64,000 nt of DNA from Effusibacillus consociatus (GCF_042652925.1 NZ_JBHSHC010000029.1:1-64000), one strand, 5' to 3'. Shown: positions 50,429 through 59,839, numbered from the stretch's first letter. Program-made: numbers and translations. The notes: generated by a model from the sequence alone, not told the origin.

Positions 50429-50587
50429 TTATTTTTTCTTGCTGTTTACTTTATCGCTCTCCCGAAAACGTAACGCTGACCAGGTCTCGTCAATAGAAAT
50501 TTGAGATACGGGCCGGTATCCGGCGGTACCATCCACAAGTTGCCACAGTTTATCCCGATTGATATCGGTTTTGATTTTGGAGCTCAT
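50429..50587 (-). CDS. small hypothetical protein (52 residues)
   Basis: A 52-residue charged protein from ATG 50587, with RDKLWQLVDGTAGYRP in the centre and a Lys-rich end. It is not recognised. The ribosome binding site is weak, but the stop abuts a strong terminator, which supports a transcribed unit. A longer frame to 50629 adds a hydrophobic stretch of doubtful reality. Confidence 0.45.
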   Translation of the reverse strand: MSSKIKTDINRDKLWQLVDGTAGYRPVSQISIDETWSALRFRESDKVNSKKK

Positions 50588-50816
50588 CTTTATTATTGAC
50601 AAAGAGATGCACAAAATCATAAGATTCATTCAGATTCTCTTTTATTACGATTCCTTCTGGAACGCCTATTGTTTCGGAATTTCAAACGGTGCATTTACAA
50701 CTAAAATCGAATCCGCCGTTTTCAACTGAAGTTTTTTTGCAAGACTCATTGGGTCAACTCCTTACCAACGGCATTTCTACAGATTATTTACAATATACAA
50801 TATAGTACCATATCGT

Positions 50817-51113
50817 TTACAATTTTGTTAGGATCAATTCTTCGAGTTCAGTCTTCGATCTTGCCCCGAGCATCCGTCCTACTTCTTTCCCGTTTTTCAA
50901 GACAATCAATGTTGGGACTACCCAAATACTAAATTTGTAAACCAGATCGTTCGCCTTTTCTGCATTTACTTTTAAAATTTCGAATCCGGTTGGCTCAATT
51001 TGCTCTGCCTCATTCAACAAAACCTGGCACGGAGAACACTTGGGAGTGTAGAAGACGAGCACAACAGATTGAGCATCTTTTAATTCTTCGTACTTAAAGA
51101 TCTCTTTAATCAT
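50817..51113 (-). CDS. thioredoxin-fold protein with CSPC motif
   Basis: A 98-residue thioredoxin-like protein. The active site reads FYTPKCSPCQVL, CxxC with Ser-Pro in place of Gly-Pro, and the cis-Pro is in VVPTLIVLKNG. It probably reduces or exchanges disulfides in the cytoplasm, since no signal peptide is seen. ATG 51113 has GGGGAGG at 9 bases; the longer upstream frame is not supported. Confidence 0.88.
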   Translation of the reverse strand: MIKEIFKYEELKDAQSVVLVFYTPKCSPCQVLLNEAEQIEPTGFEILKVNAEKANDLVYKFSIWVVPTLIVLKNGKEVGRMLGARSKTELEELILTKL

Positions 51114-51303
51114 CCTGGATGCCTCCCCGCTTTCAAAGTTTGATATATAATATGAAACTTTTCGGAGATTGCCCGAAGGATGGTGAATGTCCAAGAATCG
51201 GAATGGGAACAATTAAATGAAAATGCGACATCAGGAGTTTGAAAATCTTACACGCTTCGGAGGAATAAATGACGCTATATATGATACTGAGGAGGGAATA
51301 AAT

Positions 51304-51474
51304 ATGAAATATCAGGATGTTCGACAAGCTTTGGAATACCTATCTGAGGATCAACTCGCGAAGGTTCATGCGTATGTGCAGGAGTTGAACAAGGACAAAA
51401 CAGTCGCCTATTCCGTTCAAGGCTATAAGCTGCAACTGCAGCGGAAAAACCAGCGCAAAATCCATGTTCAGTAA
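51304..51474 (+). CDS. small hypothetical protein (56 residues)
   Basis: A 56-residue basic protein from ATG 51304 with a strong GAGGAGG site 8 bases before it. It starts MKYQDVRQALEYLSEDQLAKV, likely a helix, and ends with Lys/Arg/Gln. Not recognised. The terminator 18 bases after the stop supports an independent unit. Confidence 0.65.
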   Translation: MKYQDVRQALEYLSEDQLAKVHAYVQELNKDKTVAYSVQGYKLQLQRKNQRKIHVQ

Positions 51475-51491
51475 GCCGCAGACAAACAACA

Positions 51492-51523
51492 AAACCCCTT
51501 GGAGCTAAAACTTCAAGGGGTTT
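51492..51523. terminator. bidirectional terminator between the 51304 and CBS genes
   Basis: AAACCCCTTG/CAAGGGGTTT is a perfect 10-bp stem with T-rich sequence on both sides. Confidence 0.9.
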
Positions 51524-51556
51524 CTTTTAGAAATTTTTTGAGTGAGTGGCATTCTC

Positions 51557-51982
51557 TTAGTGAGGACGGCTGGGAACTGAAATTTCGGACAGTGCGCGAC
51601 CGGCCTCATTTTCGTGAATCCCTACAGTGGCGAGGTCCCCGATCGAAACAATGCCAACGAGTTGTCCCTTCTCCACAACCGGCAGTCTCCGAACTTGATG
51701 CTCGGACATCAATTCTGCAGCTTCATGAGCATCCATTTCGGGATGGCTCGTTACCACAGTACTCGACATACAGTTTTCGATCAGAACCCGGTTGGCGTCT
51801 TTTCCTTCCGCGACAACATTAAGAACAATGTCACGGTCTGTAATGACTCCGATTAATTGCTCCCCTTCACATACCGGAATAATGCCTACGTTTATGCCCC
51901 GCATCATTTTGGCAGCTTCAGAGACCGTATCCCTTGGACTGCAGCAATGAACATTGTCTGTCATGAGTTCCTTCAGTTTCAT
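51557..51982 (-). CDS. CBS-domain pair protein
   Basis: About 141 residues consisting of two CBS motifs (VGIIPVCEGEQLIGVITDRDIV and VRRLPVVEKGQLVGIVSIGDL), the Bateman module that binds adenosine nucleotides. No attached enzyme domain is present. Similar stand-alone proteins occur in Bacilli (YhcV/YlbB-like). Function is probably sensing of energy state. ATG 51982 lies 7 bases from AGGAGGCG. Confidence 0.88.
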   Translation of the reverse strand: MKLKELMTDNVHCCSPRDTVSEAAKMMRGINVGIIPVCEGEQLIGVITDRDIVLNVVAEGKDANRVLIENCMSSTVVTSHPEMDAHEAAELMSEHQVRRLPVVEKGQLVGIVSIGDLATVGIHENEAGRALSEISVPSRPH

Positions 51983-52078
51983 CAAAACGCCTCCTTGTCA
52001 GGTTACTCATAACTTCCCCAAAAGAACCGGTTTCTAATTCCTGATAAGGTTTATTTATCCGGCTCGCGAAATTTTACG

Positions 52079-52103
52079 CTCCGTGAGCGATTTCCCCACG
52101 GAG
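52079..52103 (-). terminator. possible terminator of the TetR gene
   Basis: CTCCGTG/CACGGAG is a 7-bp stem three bases after the TetR stop. The T tract is poor. Confidence 0.45.
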
Positions 52104-52105
52104 AG

Positions 52106-52702
52106 TCATACTGGTACTCGCAACGATTCAATATACGTCTTCAGGTGGTCAATTGCCCGTTCCATATAGATCGAATCCTTATAGAGCTTAGTCATCATCA
52201 AGGCGCCTTCTAAAGTGGAAATGAGTACAGTAGCAACAGCGTCTGCATCCGCCTTATCCGATAGTTCCTTTTCTTGAATTCCCTGCAACACTGTTTTTTT
52301 CATCATATTGTAAAGTTGAGCCATTGCTTGGCGAACCTCACTCGATAAAACAGGGTGTGCATCATCTGACTCAATGGCCGCATTCATTAGTGGACACCCA
52401 CCGGGAAGTGGAGGATTGTCACCTAGTTCACGAAACACGTCCATAACAGCAAATAAGCGATCTACAGAGCTTGTCTTATTTTGATAAGCTTTGGCGAAGT
52501 GCTGCCTCATCGTATTGACCGAATGATGAAAAGCCTGAATGGCAAGTTCTTCTTTGCTGGTAAAATGATTATAAATTCCGCCTTTTTCCAAACCAGTCTC
52601 CTGCATGATTTCAGAGATAGGAGTGGACAAGTAACCTTGTCGATTGAGCAAACCTGCTGCCTTTTCCAGAATCATCACTCTTGTTCGTTCACCTTTGCGC
52701 AT
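52106..52702 (-). CDS. TetR-family transcriptional regulator
   Basis: About 198 residues. The N-terminal helix-turn-helix (RVMILEKAAGLLNRQGYLSTPISEIMQETGLEKGGIYNHF condensed motif: T-x-I-x-x-I ... GIYNHF) is typical of TetR/AcrR, and the C-terminal ligand domain has GGCPLMN, as in YxaF/LmrA-type TetR repressors with a C-terminal TetR_C_33-like domain. ATG 52702 follows AGAGGAAA. A GACC/GGTC dyad at 52753-52764 lies between its -10 box and start, so it is probably autoregulated. No obvious target gene adjoins it. Confidence 0.88.
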   Translation of the reverse strand: MRKGERTRVMILEKAAGLLNRQGYLSTPISEIMQETGLEKGGIYNHFTSKEELAIQAFHHSVNTMRQHFAKAYQNKTSSVDRLFAVMDVFRELGDNPPLPGGCPLMNAAIESDDAHPVLSSEVRQAMAQLYNMMKKTVLQGIQEKELSDKADADAVATVLISTLEGALMMTKLYKDSIYMERAIDHLKTYIESLRVPV

Positions 52703-52752
52703 TGTCCATTTCCTCTTTGATTTATGTTTGATCAATTTCAATTAAAATTCAA

Positions 52753-52800
52753 GACCATTCGGTCCATTTCTATAATAGGGCTTTCTTTCGAAAATTTCAA
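52753..52800 (-). promoter_or_regulatory. promoter and operator of the TetR gene
   Basis: On the minus strand TTGAAA (52795-52800), a 17-base spacer and TATTAT (52772-52777) form a sigma-A promoter. GACCGAATGGTC (52753-52764), a dyad of the TetR type, follows at about the start point. Confidence 0.75.
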
Positions 52801-52801
52801 G

Positions 52802-52834
52802 AAGTAAGGCCCTTCTCAAGGAAGGGCCTTACTT
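52802..52834 (-). terminator. terminator of the YheC/D gene
   Basis: A 14-bp stem (AAGTAAGGCCCTTC / GAAGGGCCTTACTT) overlaps the last codons and stop of the gene. A partly T-rich tract follows. Confidence 0.8.
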
Positions 52835-53613
52835 GGTATCTTCACTCGACGCCTCCTGCGATAAGCTGCAGCCATTGCCCGAATCTTCCTGTACGTCGAT
52901 TGATCCGGCAGTTTTCTGAAAGCAGTGACTCCGGGCCATGTGTTGGCTTCGATCATCCACAATTTTCCCTTTTTATCAAAGGCGAGATCCACGCCAGCTT
53001 TCCAATAATACTGGTAATGATCCAATCTCCTGCAAATCTGATAACTCAATTGAATCATTTGTTGTTTTAGTTTCTCCACATCCGCGTCTTCAAAAGACTG
53101 TTTTAGAGCAGTCTCTGCGTTGATAACTTTTCCGTGTTCCCGTTTCGCATTCGTGATCACACAGTCCTTGTGAGCTACCCTCGCTAACATTCCAACGTAT
53201 CTCCATTGCCGCTGTGTGTCTCTCATCATCATGATCCGGAAGTCGTGAGGACGTCCCTCGACCTCGGCAAGATCAATTGCCTTTTGGATGACATATTTCG
53301 TTTTCGGAGTTTCCTTTCGAATCGTTCGATATAGGGATACCAATGATGAAAACACGAGAGGTTCCCCCTGCTCCCTAACAAACGCGTAGCCAGCGGACGT
53401 TTTCCAAACCTTAATGATTCCCTCACCGCGGTGTTTGCCATTCGGCTTGATATAGGCCGCTTTATACTTCGTCACAAACTTTTTAAGAGACGAGGCAGTT
53501 AATACTGCAGTCGGGGGGCAAATAAGAAAGGAAGAAGCGGTCTGTCGTAAAAAACTTCCACCATCCCCACTTCCCCATCTCAGGGCGCCGTTTAGGGTTT
53601 GCCATCTGATCAC
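52816..53613 (-). CDS. YheC/YheD-family ATP-grasp protein (spore coat associated)
   Basis: A 265-residue ATP-grasp protein. Key parts are AAYIKPNGKHRGEGI (ATP-binding Lys), YVIQKAIDLAEVEGRPHDFRIMM, and the Mg-binding tail GKLWMIEANTWPG. In Bacillus subtilis YheC and YheD are endospore coat-associated and the wider family includes amide ligases. It is shorter than YheD. Its presence points to a spore former. The exact start is uncertain, since no strong ribosome binding site was seen before 53613. Confidence 0.8.
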   Translation of the reverse strand: MIRWQTLNGALRWGSGDGGSFLRQTASSFLICPPTAVLTASSLKKFVTKYKAAYIKPNGKHRGEGIIKVWKTSAGYAFVREQGEPLVFSSLVSLYRTIRKETPKTKYVIQKAIDLAEVEGRPHDFRIMMMRDTQRQWRYVGMLARVAHKDCVITNAKREHGKVINAETALKQSFEDADVEKLKQQMIQLSYQICRRLDHYQYYWKAGVDLAFDKKGKLWMIEANTWPGVTAFRKLPDQSTYRKIRAMAAAYRRRRRVKIPSKALP

Positions 53614-53690
53614 TTCCTAACACGCGTCTCCATTCTCCGAGTAATCTATGTAGGAAATCGCGGAAAGGTGTGTGGGTGACAGAAAAGAAC

Positions 53691-53711
53691 AGGCCACCAA
53701 AATGGTGGCCT
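53691..53711 (-). terminator. terminator of gltA
   Basis: AGGCCACCA/TGGTGGCCT, 9-bp perfect stem with a T/A loop, followed by a T-rich tract on the minus strand. Confidence 0.9.
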
Positions 53712-53745
53712 CTTCACACTCCTATCATTTTCCTGTTTATCTCTT

Positions 53746-56700
53746 TTAAGAAAGAATTGGTTGCGGATCTTTCTTGCCGGTGTCTTTCTTGACACCTTTC
53801 TCTTTATTCAAGTTAAAAGAGGCCATAACCGCTTCTTCTCGACTGAGTCCCGATTTTTCCATTTGTTCAATCGATTCCAGCATCCGTTTGTAGTCTTTCG
53901 GAATGACTTTTACAAACTTCGTGGCCATGACATCCCATTGGTCCAGAATTTCTTGCGCATGCTGGCTGGAGGTGTATTGAACGTGTTTTTCAATCAGGAG
54001 CTTCACTTCTGCTAATTCCTGCTCATCGCTTAACGTTTCCAGCAGTACCATTTCCTGGTTGCAGAGTTCCGCGAATTTCTTCGCATCCTCAGCGAGCACA
54101 TACGCAACCCCACCGGACATTCCGGCAGCAAAGTTTTTGCCGACGGAACCGAGGATGACAACACGTCCTCCGGTCATGTACTCACATCCATGATCTCCCA
54201 CGCCTTCAACAACCGTATGCAGACCACTGTTTCGGACGCAGAAACGTTCACCGGCAATTCCGCGAATGTAAGCCTCGCCTGCAGTCGCTCCATAGAAAGC
54301 TACGTTACCGATAATAATATTTTCTTTCGGCACAAATGTGGACTGTTCCGGCGGATACACCGCAATTTTCCCTCCGGAGAGACCTTTTCCGATATAGTCA
54401 TTTGCATCCCCTTCCAATGTGAGGGTGATGCCTTTCGGAACGAACGCTCCAAAGCTCTGACCGGCCGATCCTTTGAAATGCAGACGAATCGTATCTTCAG
54501 GCAGGCCTTCTGCCCCATATCGCTTGGTAACCTCGCTGCCGAGGATTGTACCCGTAACCCGATTGATATTGGAGATCGGAAGGGTTGCTTGGACTGGCTG
54601 CTTGTTGTCAAGAGCCGGTTCGCAGAGCTTAAGGATTTGTTGACGGTCAAGTGTCTGATCCAATTTGTGATCCTGTGGCCGTTGATAAAATCTGCCTGTT
54701 CCTTCCGGTACTTCCGGTTGATACAGAAGTGGGGACAGATCGAGATGTTTTGCCTTCCAATGAGATTTCGCCTTCTCACTGACTGTCAATACATCGGTTC
54801 GTCCGATCATTTCTTGAATTGTTCGGAAGCCCAGCTCAGCCATAATTTCTCGCACTTCCTGTGCTACGAAGCGCATGAAATTCTCAGCATGCTGCGGATC
54901 GCCTTTAAACTTCTTACGCAGATCCGGATTTTGAGTAGCCACACCTACCGGGCACGTATCGAGATGACAAACGCGCGCCATCACACAACCTACAGAAATG
55001 AGTGGAGCAGTAGCGAATCCGTATTCTTCGGCACCTAGCAGGGCAGCAAATACTACGTCTCGGCCACTCATCATTTTACCGTCTGTTTCCAGAACCACGC
55101 GGTCGCGCAGCTGGTTGAGCAGCAGAGTTTGATGGGTTTCAGCCAATCCCAATTCCCAAGGAAGACCGGCATGTTTGATACTGGAGCGCGGAGAAGCACC
55201 GGTTCCTCCATCGTGTCCGCTGATGACAATCAGATCCGCGAGACCCTTCGCCACACCTGCCGCAATTGTTCCAACTCCTGCTTTCGACACCAGCTTCACA
55301 CTGATTCTTGCGTTAGGGTTAGCATTTTTCAGGTCATGAATCAATTGTGCAAGATCTTCGATCGAATAAATGTCATGGTGTGGCGGCGGTGAAATCAATC
55401 CAACTCCAGGAGTTGATCCGCGAACTTCCGCGATCCAAGGATACACTTTGTTTCCGGGCAGTTGGCCGCCTTCTCCCGGTTTTGCTCCTTGAGCCATCTT
55501 AATCTGGATCTCATCAGCATTCACCAGATAATGGCTGGAAACCCCAAAGCGTCCAGAAGCTACCTGTTTGATCGCACTGCGGCGGAAATCTCCGTTTGCA
55601 TCCGGAACAAACCGCTTGGAGTCTTCTCCGCCCTCTCCGCTGTTGCTCTTGCCGCCAAGGCGGTTCATTGCGATTGCCAACGTCTCGTGTGCTTCTTTAC
55701 TCAATGAACCGAAAGACATCGCACCGGTTTTAAAGCGACGAACAATTGATTCTACGGATTCCACCTCTTCAATCAGCACAGGACTACGATCCGATTTGAA
55801 ATCCAGTAAGTGCCGCAGGAAAGTGGACTGTTCTTCATTAGCCAATTTGGAGTAGAGCTTATATTGTTCATAATCCCCTTCACGACATGCCTTCTGAAGA
55901 GCATGAACCGTTTTCGGATTAAACGCATGATGCTCGCCGTCCCGGCGGAATTGAAAATCGCTGCCGGCTTCCAAAGCTTCTTCGATGTGGTCCGGGCTAT
56001 ACGCCTTTTCATGACGCATAAGCGATTCTTTCGCGATCACATCGAGTTGAATTCCACCGATTTGGGAAGACGTACGCGTAAAATATCGGTCGATGACAGA
56101 TTGGTCAATCCCAACGGCTTCGAAGATTTGTGCACCACGGTAACTCTGAACCGTAGAGATCCCCATCTTCGACATCACTTTTACGACGCCTTCTGTTGCT
56201 GTTTTGATATAAGTCCGAACGGCTTCTTCGTGTGTCACATTGGTCAAAGCGTTTCCTTTGGTCATTTCTTTCAGAGATGCAATGGCCAAATAAGGATTGA
56301 TCGCATCGGCACCATATCCGATCAACATCGCGAATTGATGGACGTCACGAGGTTCACCCGACTCCACAATCAGACTTACCTTTGTGCGGGTCCCCTGCCG
56401 CACCAAATGATGATGAAGCCCGCTTACCGCGAGAAGTGCCGGAATTGCCGCCCACTCTTGATTCACCCCTCGGTCGGAAAGGACCAGAAGCGTATGTCCT
56501 GATTCAATCGCTTGATCCGCTGCTGCAAACAGTTCATCAAGAGCCGATTCAAGCTGCTGTTCTCCATTCAGCGCTTTAAACAAGATGGGCAAAGTTGCAG
56601 ACTTGAATTCCGGATACGGATTCTGACGGATTTTCGCCAGCTCGCCATCTGAAATAATTGGCATATCCAAACGAATTTTTCGACAGTTCATCGCATCCGG

Positions 56701-58347
56701 CTTCAGCAAATTGCCTTCCGACCCAAGCGTGGTCTGCGTGGAAGTCACACACGATTCACGTAGCGCGTCAATCGGCGGATTTGTAACCTGAGCAAAGGAT
56801 TGCTTAAAATAGTTGTACAACAGCTGCGGTCTGTTGGACAGAACAGCCAAAGGCGTATCGATACCCATGGAACCGATCGGGTCTTTCCCCTCAGTCACCA
56901 TCGGCGCCAGACTCCTGGTCAATTCTTCCTGCGTATAACCAAACGCTTTTTGCAGCTGCAGAAGCGTTTTGCTGTCCAATTCCGGAGCTTGCTCTGCTTC
57001 CGGCAGGTTCTCGACCGAAACCAGATTGTTATCCAGCCACTCGCGATACGGTTGTTCGCTTGCAATTCGTTCTTTAATCTCTTCATCAGCAATGATGCAA
57101 CCTTCTTCGAGATCCACCAGCAGCATCCGGCCCGGGCTTAAACGTCCCTTATAGAGCACTTTTTCTTCTGGTACTTCCAACACGCCAACTTCAGAAGAGA
57201 AAATGATGGTATCATCGGATGTTACATAATAACGGGCTGGACGAAGTCCGTTGCGATCCAAGATGGCTCCAATTTGTTTGCCGTCTGTAAAAGAGATCGC
57301 GGTCGGTCCGTCCCACGGCTCCATCAAGCAGCTGTGGTACTCATAAAACGCTTTTTTCGTATCGCTCATGCGGTCGTCTTGATCCCATGGTTCCGGAATC
57401 ATCATCATCGCCACATGAGGGAGTGAACGTCCGGATAAAGCGAAAAACTCAAAGCAGTTATCCAAGATCGCCGAATCGCTGCCCTCCATATCGATGATCG
57501 GCAGCACTTTCTTGATATCATCACCGAACGCATCGGATTCGAACATCTTTTCGCGAGCCAGATTCCAGTTGATATTGCCTTGAAGGGTGTTGATTTCTCC
57601 ATTGTGAATCAGATAGCGATACGGATGAGCCCGTTCCCAAGTCGGGAAAGTGTTTGTGCTGAACCGCGAGTGCACAACGGAAAGAGTCGATGTAAATTCC
57701 GGATTTTGCAAATCCAGATAAAACGCATCCATCTGCCCCGGGGTCAACAACCCTTTGTAAACAATCGTACGCGTCGACATGCTGACAACATACAGATTTT
57801 GACCGGCTGCTCTTTCAATTTGCTTGCGAATGACATATAATTTGCGTTCAAAGGCCATTTGGTCTTTTACATTATCGCTTGCCGCAATAAATACCTGGCG
57901 AATAAACGGTTGGCTTGCTTTCGCGGTTTTACCAATCTTGGTATCATCAGTCGGAACAGTCCGCCAGCCCAACAGTTTTTGACCTTCGTCCTCAATGATC
58001 GCTTCCAATTGCTTTTCGTATTCGGCCCGCAGAGTCGAATCCAGCGGAAAAAAGATCATCCCAACGCCATATTTTCCGGCTTCAGGCAGCTGAATGTTCA
58101 GCTCGTTGCAGGACTTTTTGAAAAATTCATGCGGGATTTGAACCATGATTCCGGCTCCATCACCGGTCTCCGGATCGCTTCCCTGCCCTCCGCGGTGTTC
58201 GAGATGGCAAAGCATTTTAAGCCCTTGCTGCACAATCTCGTGGGAGGCTTTCCCTTTCAGATTGGCGATAAAGCCGATACCACAAGCATCATGTTCAAAT
58301 ATAGGATCATAAAGCCCTTGTTTCCTTGGCATTCTTGTTACAGTCAT
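53746..58347 (-). CDS. gltA: glutamate synthase, large subunit
   Basis: A 1533-residue NADPH-dependent GOGAT large subunit. The class II glutaminase domain starts at Cys22 (HDACGIGFIANLKG) after a 21-residue propeptide that is removed. The central and FMN-binding domains follow (GGKSNSGEGGED, ISGHDGGTGASP), with the 3Fe-4S Cys at CVMARVCHLDTC, and the GXGXG beta-helix at the C-terminus. It makes two glutamates from glutamine and 2-oxoglutarate. AAGGAGAGGG precedes ATG. No small-subunit gene (gltB) follows in this window. It diverges from gltC. Confidence 0.96.
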   Translation of the reverse strand: MTVTRMPRKQGLYDPIFEHDACGIGFIANLKGKASHEIVQQGLKMLCHLEHRGGQGSDPETGDGAGIMVQIPHEFFKKSCNELNIQLPEAGKYGVGMIFFPLDSTLRAEYEKQLEAIIEDEGQKLLGWRTVPTDDTKIGKTAKASQPFIRQVFIAASDNVKDQMAFERKLYVIRKQIERAAGQNLYVVSMSTRTIVYKGLLTPGQMDAFYLDLQNPEFTSTLSVVHSRFSTNTFPTWERAHPYRYLIHNGEINTLQGNINWNLAREKMFESDAFGDDIKKVLPIIDMEGSDSAILDNCFEFFALSGRSLPHVAMMMIPEPWDQDDRMSDTKKAFYEYHSCLMEPWDGPTAISFTDGKQIGAILDRNGLRPARYYVTSDDTIIFSSEVGVLEVPEEKVLYKGRLSPGRMLLVDLEEGCIIADEEIKERIASEQPYREWLDNNLVSVENLPEAEQAPELDSKTLLQLQKAFGYTQEELTRSLAPMVTEGKDPIGSMGIDTPLAVLSNRPQLLYNYFKQSFAQVTNPPIDALRESCVTSTQTTLGSEGNLLKPDAMNCRKIRLDMPIISDGELAKIRQNPYPEFKSATLPILFKALNGEQQLESALDELFAAADQAIESGHTLLVLSDRGVNQEWAAIPALLAVSGLHHHLVRQGTRTKVSLIVESGEPRDVHQFAMLIGYGADAINPYLAIASLKEMTKGNALTNVTHEEAVRTYIKTATEGVVKVMSKMGISTVQSYRGAQIFEAVGIDQSVIDRYFTRTSSQIGGIQLDVIAKESLMRHEKAYSPDHIEEALEAGSDFQFRRDGEHHAFNPKTVHALQKACREGDYEQYKLYSKLANEEQSTFLRHLLDFKSDRSPVLIEEVESVESIVRRFKTGAMSFGSLSKEAHETLAIAMNRLGGKSNSGEGGEDSKRFVPDANGDFRRSAIKQVASGRFGVSSHYLVNADEIQIKMAQGAKPGEGGQLPGNKVYPWIAEVRGSTPGVGLISPPPHHDIYSIEDLAQLIHDLKNANPNARISVKLVSKAGVGTIAAGVAKGLADLIVISGHDGGTGASPRSSIKHAGLPWELGLAETHQTLLLNQLRDRVVLETDGKMMSGRDVVFAALLGAEEYGFATAPLISVGCVMARVCHLDTCPVGVATQNPDLRKKFKGDPQHAENFMRFVAQEVREIMAELGFRTIQEMIGRTDVLTVSEKAKSHWKAKHLDLSPLLYQPEVPEGTGRFYQRPQDHKLDQTLDRQQILKLCEPALDNKQPVQATLPISNINRVTGTILGSEVTKRYGAEGLPEDTIRLHFKGSAGQSFGAFVPKGITLTLEGDANDYIGKGLSGGKIAVYPPEQSTFVPKENIIIGNVAFYGATAGEAYIRGIAGERFCVRNSGLHTVVEGVGDHGCEYMTGGRVVILGSVGKNFAAGMSGGVAYVLAEDAKKFAELCNQEMVLLETLSDEQELAEVKLLIEKHVQYTSSQHAQEILDQWDVMATKFVKVIPKDYKRMLESIEQMEKSGLSREEAVMASFNLNKEKGVKKDTGKKDPQPILS

Positions 58348-58444
58348 AATACCCTCTCCTTGTGCTGATTTCTCTCTTTATTTGGAATGCGCGTTCTACG
58401 CGGGAAATTCCGAACGACAACCGCAGAATTGCGGGTTTTTACTT

Positions 58445-58473
58445 ATTTTAGATTGGATAATCCATATTAACAA
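58445..58473 (-). promoter_or_regulatory. gltA promoter
   Basis: On the minus strand TTGTTA (58468-58473) and TAAAAT (58445-58450) are separated by 17 bases, giving a start point near 58438. The weak boxes suit activator control. Confidence 0.6.
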
Positions 58474-58494
58474 TATATAATTTAGATAAAAACA

Positions 58495-58509
58495 ATCTCA
58501 AAGTGAGAT
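58495..58509. promoter_or_regulatory. LysR-type operator (T-N11-A) for GltC
   Basis: ATCTCA-AAG-TGAGAT is a perfect dyad with a T-N11-A core. Its centre is about 64 bases upstream of the expected gltA start point, the standard LysR recognition position, and 24 bases before the gltC start codon. Confidence 0.8.
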
Positions 58510-58532
58510 CGAATGAAATTGAGGGGTATTTT

Positions 58533-59438
58533 ATGGAGTTAAGACAGATTAAGTATTTTATAGAAGTAGCGAAAAGAGAACACTTTACAGAGGCGGCCGA
58601 CGCGTTACACGTAGCCCAGTCAGCAATCAGCCGACAGATCGCGAACCTGGAATCCGAATTGGGGGTTCAGTTGTTTGTGAGGGAAGGACGGAACGTAAGA
58701 TTGACTCCGGAGGGGCAAATTTTTCTGGAACATATGGAAATTGCCATAAACGAGATCGAAAAAGCAAAGCAGGAAATCGATGAATTCCTCGATCCGGAAA
58801 AAGGTACGATTCGAGTCGGATTTCCTACCAGTCTGGCGGCACACACACTCCCGATGGTTATCTCGGCATTTCGGGAGAAGTATCCGAACGTTGGTTTTCA
58901 ACTGCGTCAGGGTTCATTTAAAAATCTAATCGATTCAGTTATTAAAGGAGAAATTAATCTCGCTTTTATTGGTCCCGTGCCAACAAACATCAGTGAAATC
59001 AAAGGGCGGATTTTTTTCTTGGAAAAAATCGTAGCCCTGCTTCCTTCGAATCACGTTCTGGCGGACCGTTCTTCCATCCGTCTGGATCAGTTGCGAACCG
59101 ATTCATTTGTACTTTTTCCTCCCGGTTTTGTTCTTCGAAACATTGTGGTGGAGGCCTGCCAACAGATGGGATTTAAACCGAACGTATCTTTCGAGGGGGA
59201 AGACATCGATGCCATTAAGGGGTTGGTGGCTGCCGGATTGGGAGTTACTCTTTTGCCTGAAATCACGCTTATCGACAACAAACCAAGGGACACCGTCAAG
59301 ATCCCGATCAGCGAACCGAATGTTACCCGTACCGTAGGTATAATCATTCCAAGCAACCGCGAGCTTCCCCCTTCCGAAAAATTGTTTTACGATTTTCTGC
59401 AGGATTTCTTTGCCGTCCTCAACCGATTTAGTCAGTGA
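58533..59438 (+). CDS. gltC: LysR-family regulator of glutamate synthase
   Basis: A 301-residue LysR regulator. The winged helix-turn-helix is MELRQIKYFIEVAKREHFT...SAISRQIANLESELGVQLFVR, followed by an effector domain (about 90-300). Divergent placement next to gltA makes GltC the natural identity. It activates gltA when 2-oxoglutarate is high and represses its own gene. ATG 58533 follows TTGAGGGG; the upstream frame start at 58503 overlaps the operator. Confidence 0.92.
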   Translation: MELRQIKYFIEVAKREHFTEAADALHVAQSAISRQIANLESELGVQLFVREGRNVRLTPEGQIFLEHMEIAINEIEKAKQEIDEFLDPEKGTIRVGFPTSLAAHTLPMVISAFREKYPNVGFQLRQGSFKNLIDSVIKGEINLAFIGPVPTNISEIKGRIFFLEKIVALLPSNHVLADRSSIRLDQLRTDSFVLFPPGFVLRNIVVEACQQMGFKPNVSFEGEDIDAIKGLVAAGLGVTLLPEITLIDNKPRDTVKIPISEPNVTRTVGIIIPSNRELPPSEKLFYDFLQDFFAVLNRFSQ

Positions 59439-59443
59439 TGGAA

Positions 59444-59492
59444 AAAAGATCGCCTTCTTCTCTGAAACAGAAGAAAAAAAGGGCGATCTTTT
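59444..59492. terminator. bidirectional terminator between gltC and the small gene at 59522
   Basis: AAAAGATCGCC pairs with GGCGATCTTTT, extended inward by TTCTTCT/AGAAGAA. A and T runs on both sides allow termination in each direction. Confidence 0.88.
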
Positions 59493-59521
59493 CCGGCTTC
59501 CGGCTCATTTTGTCTTGGTTC

Positions 59522-59677
59522 CTACTGTGCTTTTTCAAGCTCGTCCCAAGTCAGTTCGAACGTCTCGGTTTCAGAAAATGCAACTTTCAAATGACCTGTT
59601 TCAGTCAAACCTACAATCGTTCCTTCCCCAAAGTCTTTCCATTCGACCCGGTCTCCCCTTTTGAAAGGCTCGCTCAT
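59522..59677 (-). CDS. small SH3/tudor-like protein (51 residues)
   Basis: ATG 59677 starts a 51-codon frame: MSEPFKRGDRVEWKDFGEG, then TIVGLTETGHLKVAF and an acidic C-terminus ending ELEKAQ. The GDRVEWKDFGEGTIVG pattern resembles the small beta-barrel at the C-terminus of PcrA/UvrD helicases, which contacts RNA polymerase. Here it stands alone. It ends 30 bases before a strong terminator. Function is unknown; nucleic-acid or polymerase binding is a guess. Confidence 0.7.
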   Translation of the reverse strand: MSEPFKRGDRVEWKDFGEGTIVGLTETGHLKVAFSETETFELTWDELEKAQ

Positions 59678-59839
59678 TGTCCCACATCCTGCTAACATGT
59701 TTTGAAAAACTTGGAATTGATCCTCCCTTTAAACTCACCACAAAGACCACTATTCATGCGCAGCACCTTTTGAAATACCGGATGAGATTGATCAATCAGC
59801 AGATACAATATGAAAATCGTCGACCAAGCTGCCATCCGG

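Noticed and set aside
54190..55038. 282-codon plus-strand frame within gltA
   Set aside because: Shadow of the well-supported glutamate synthase gene.
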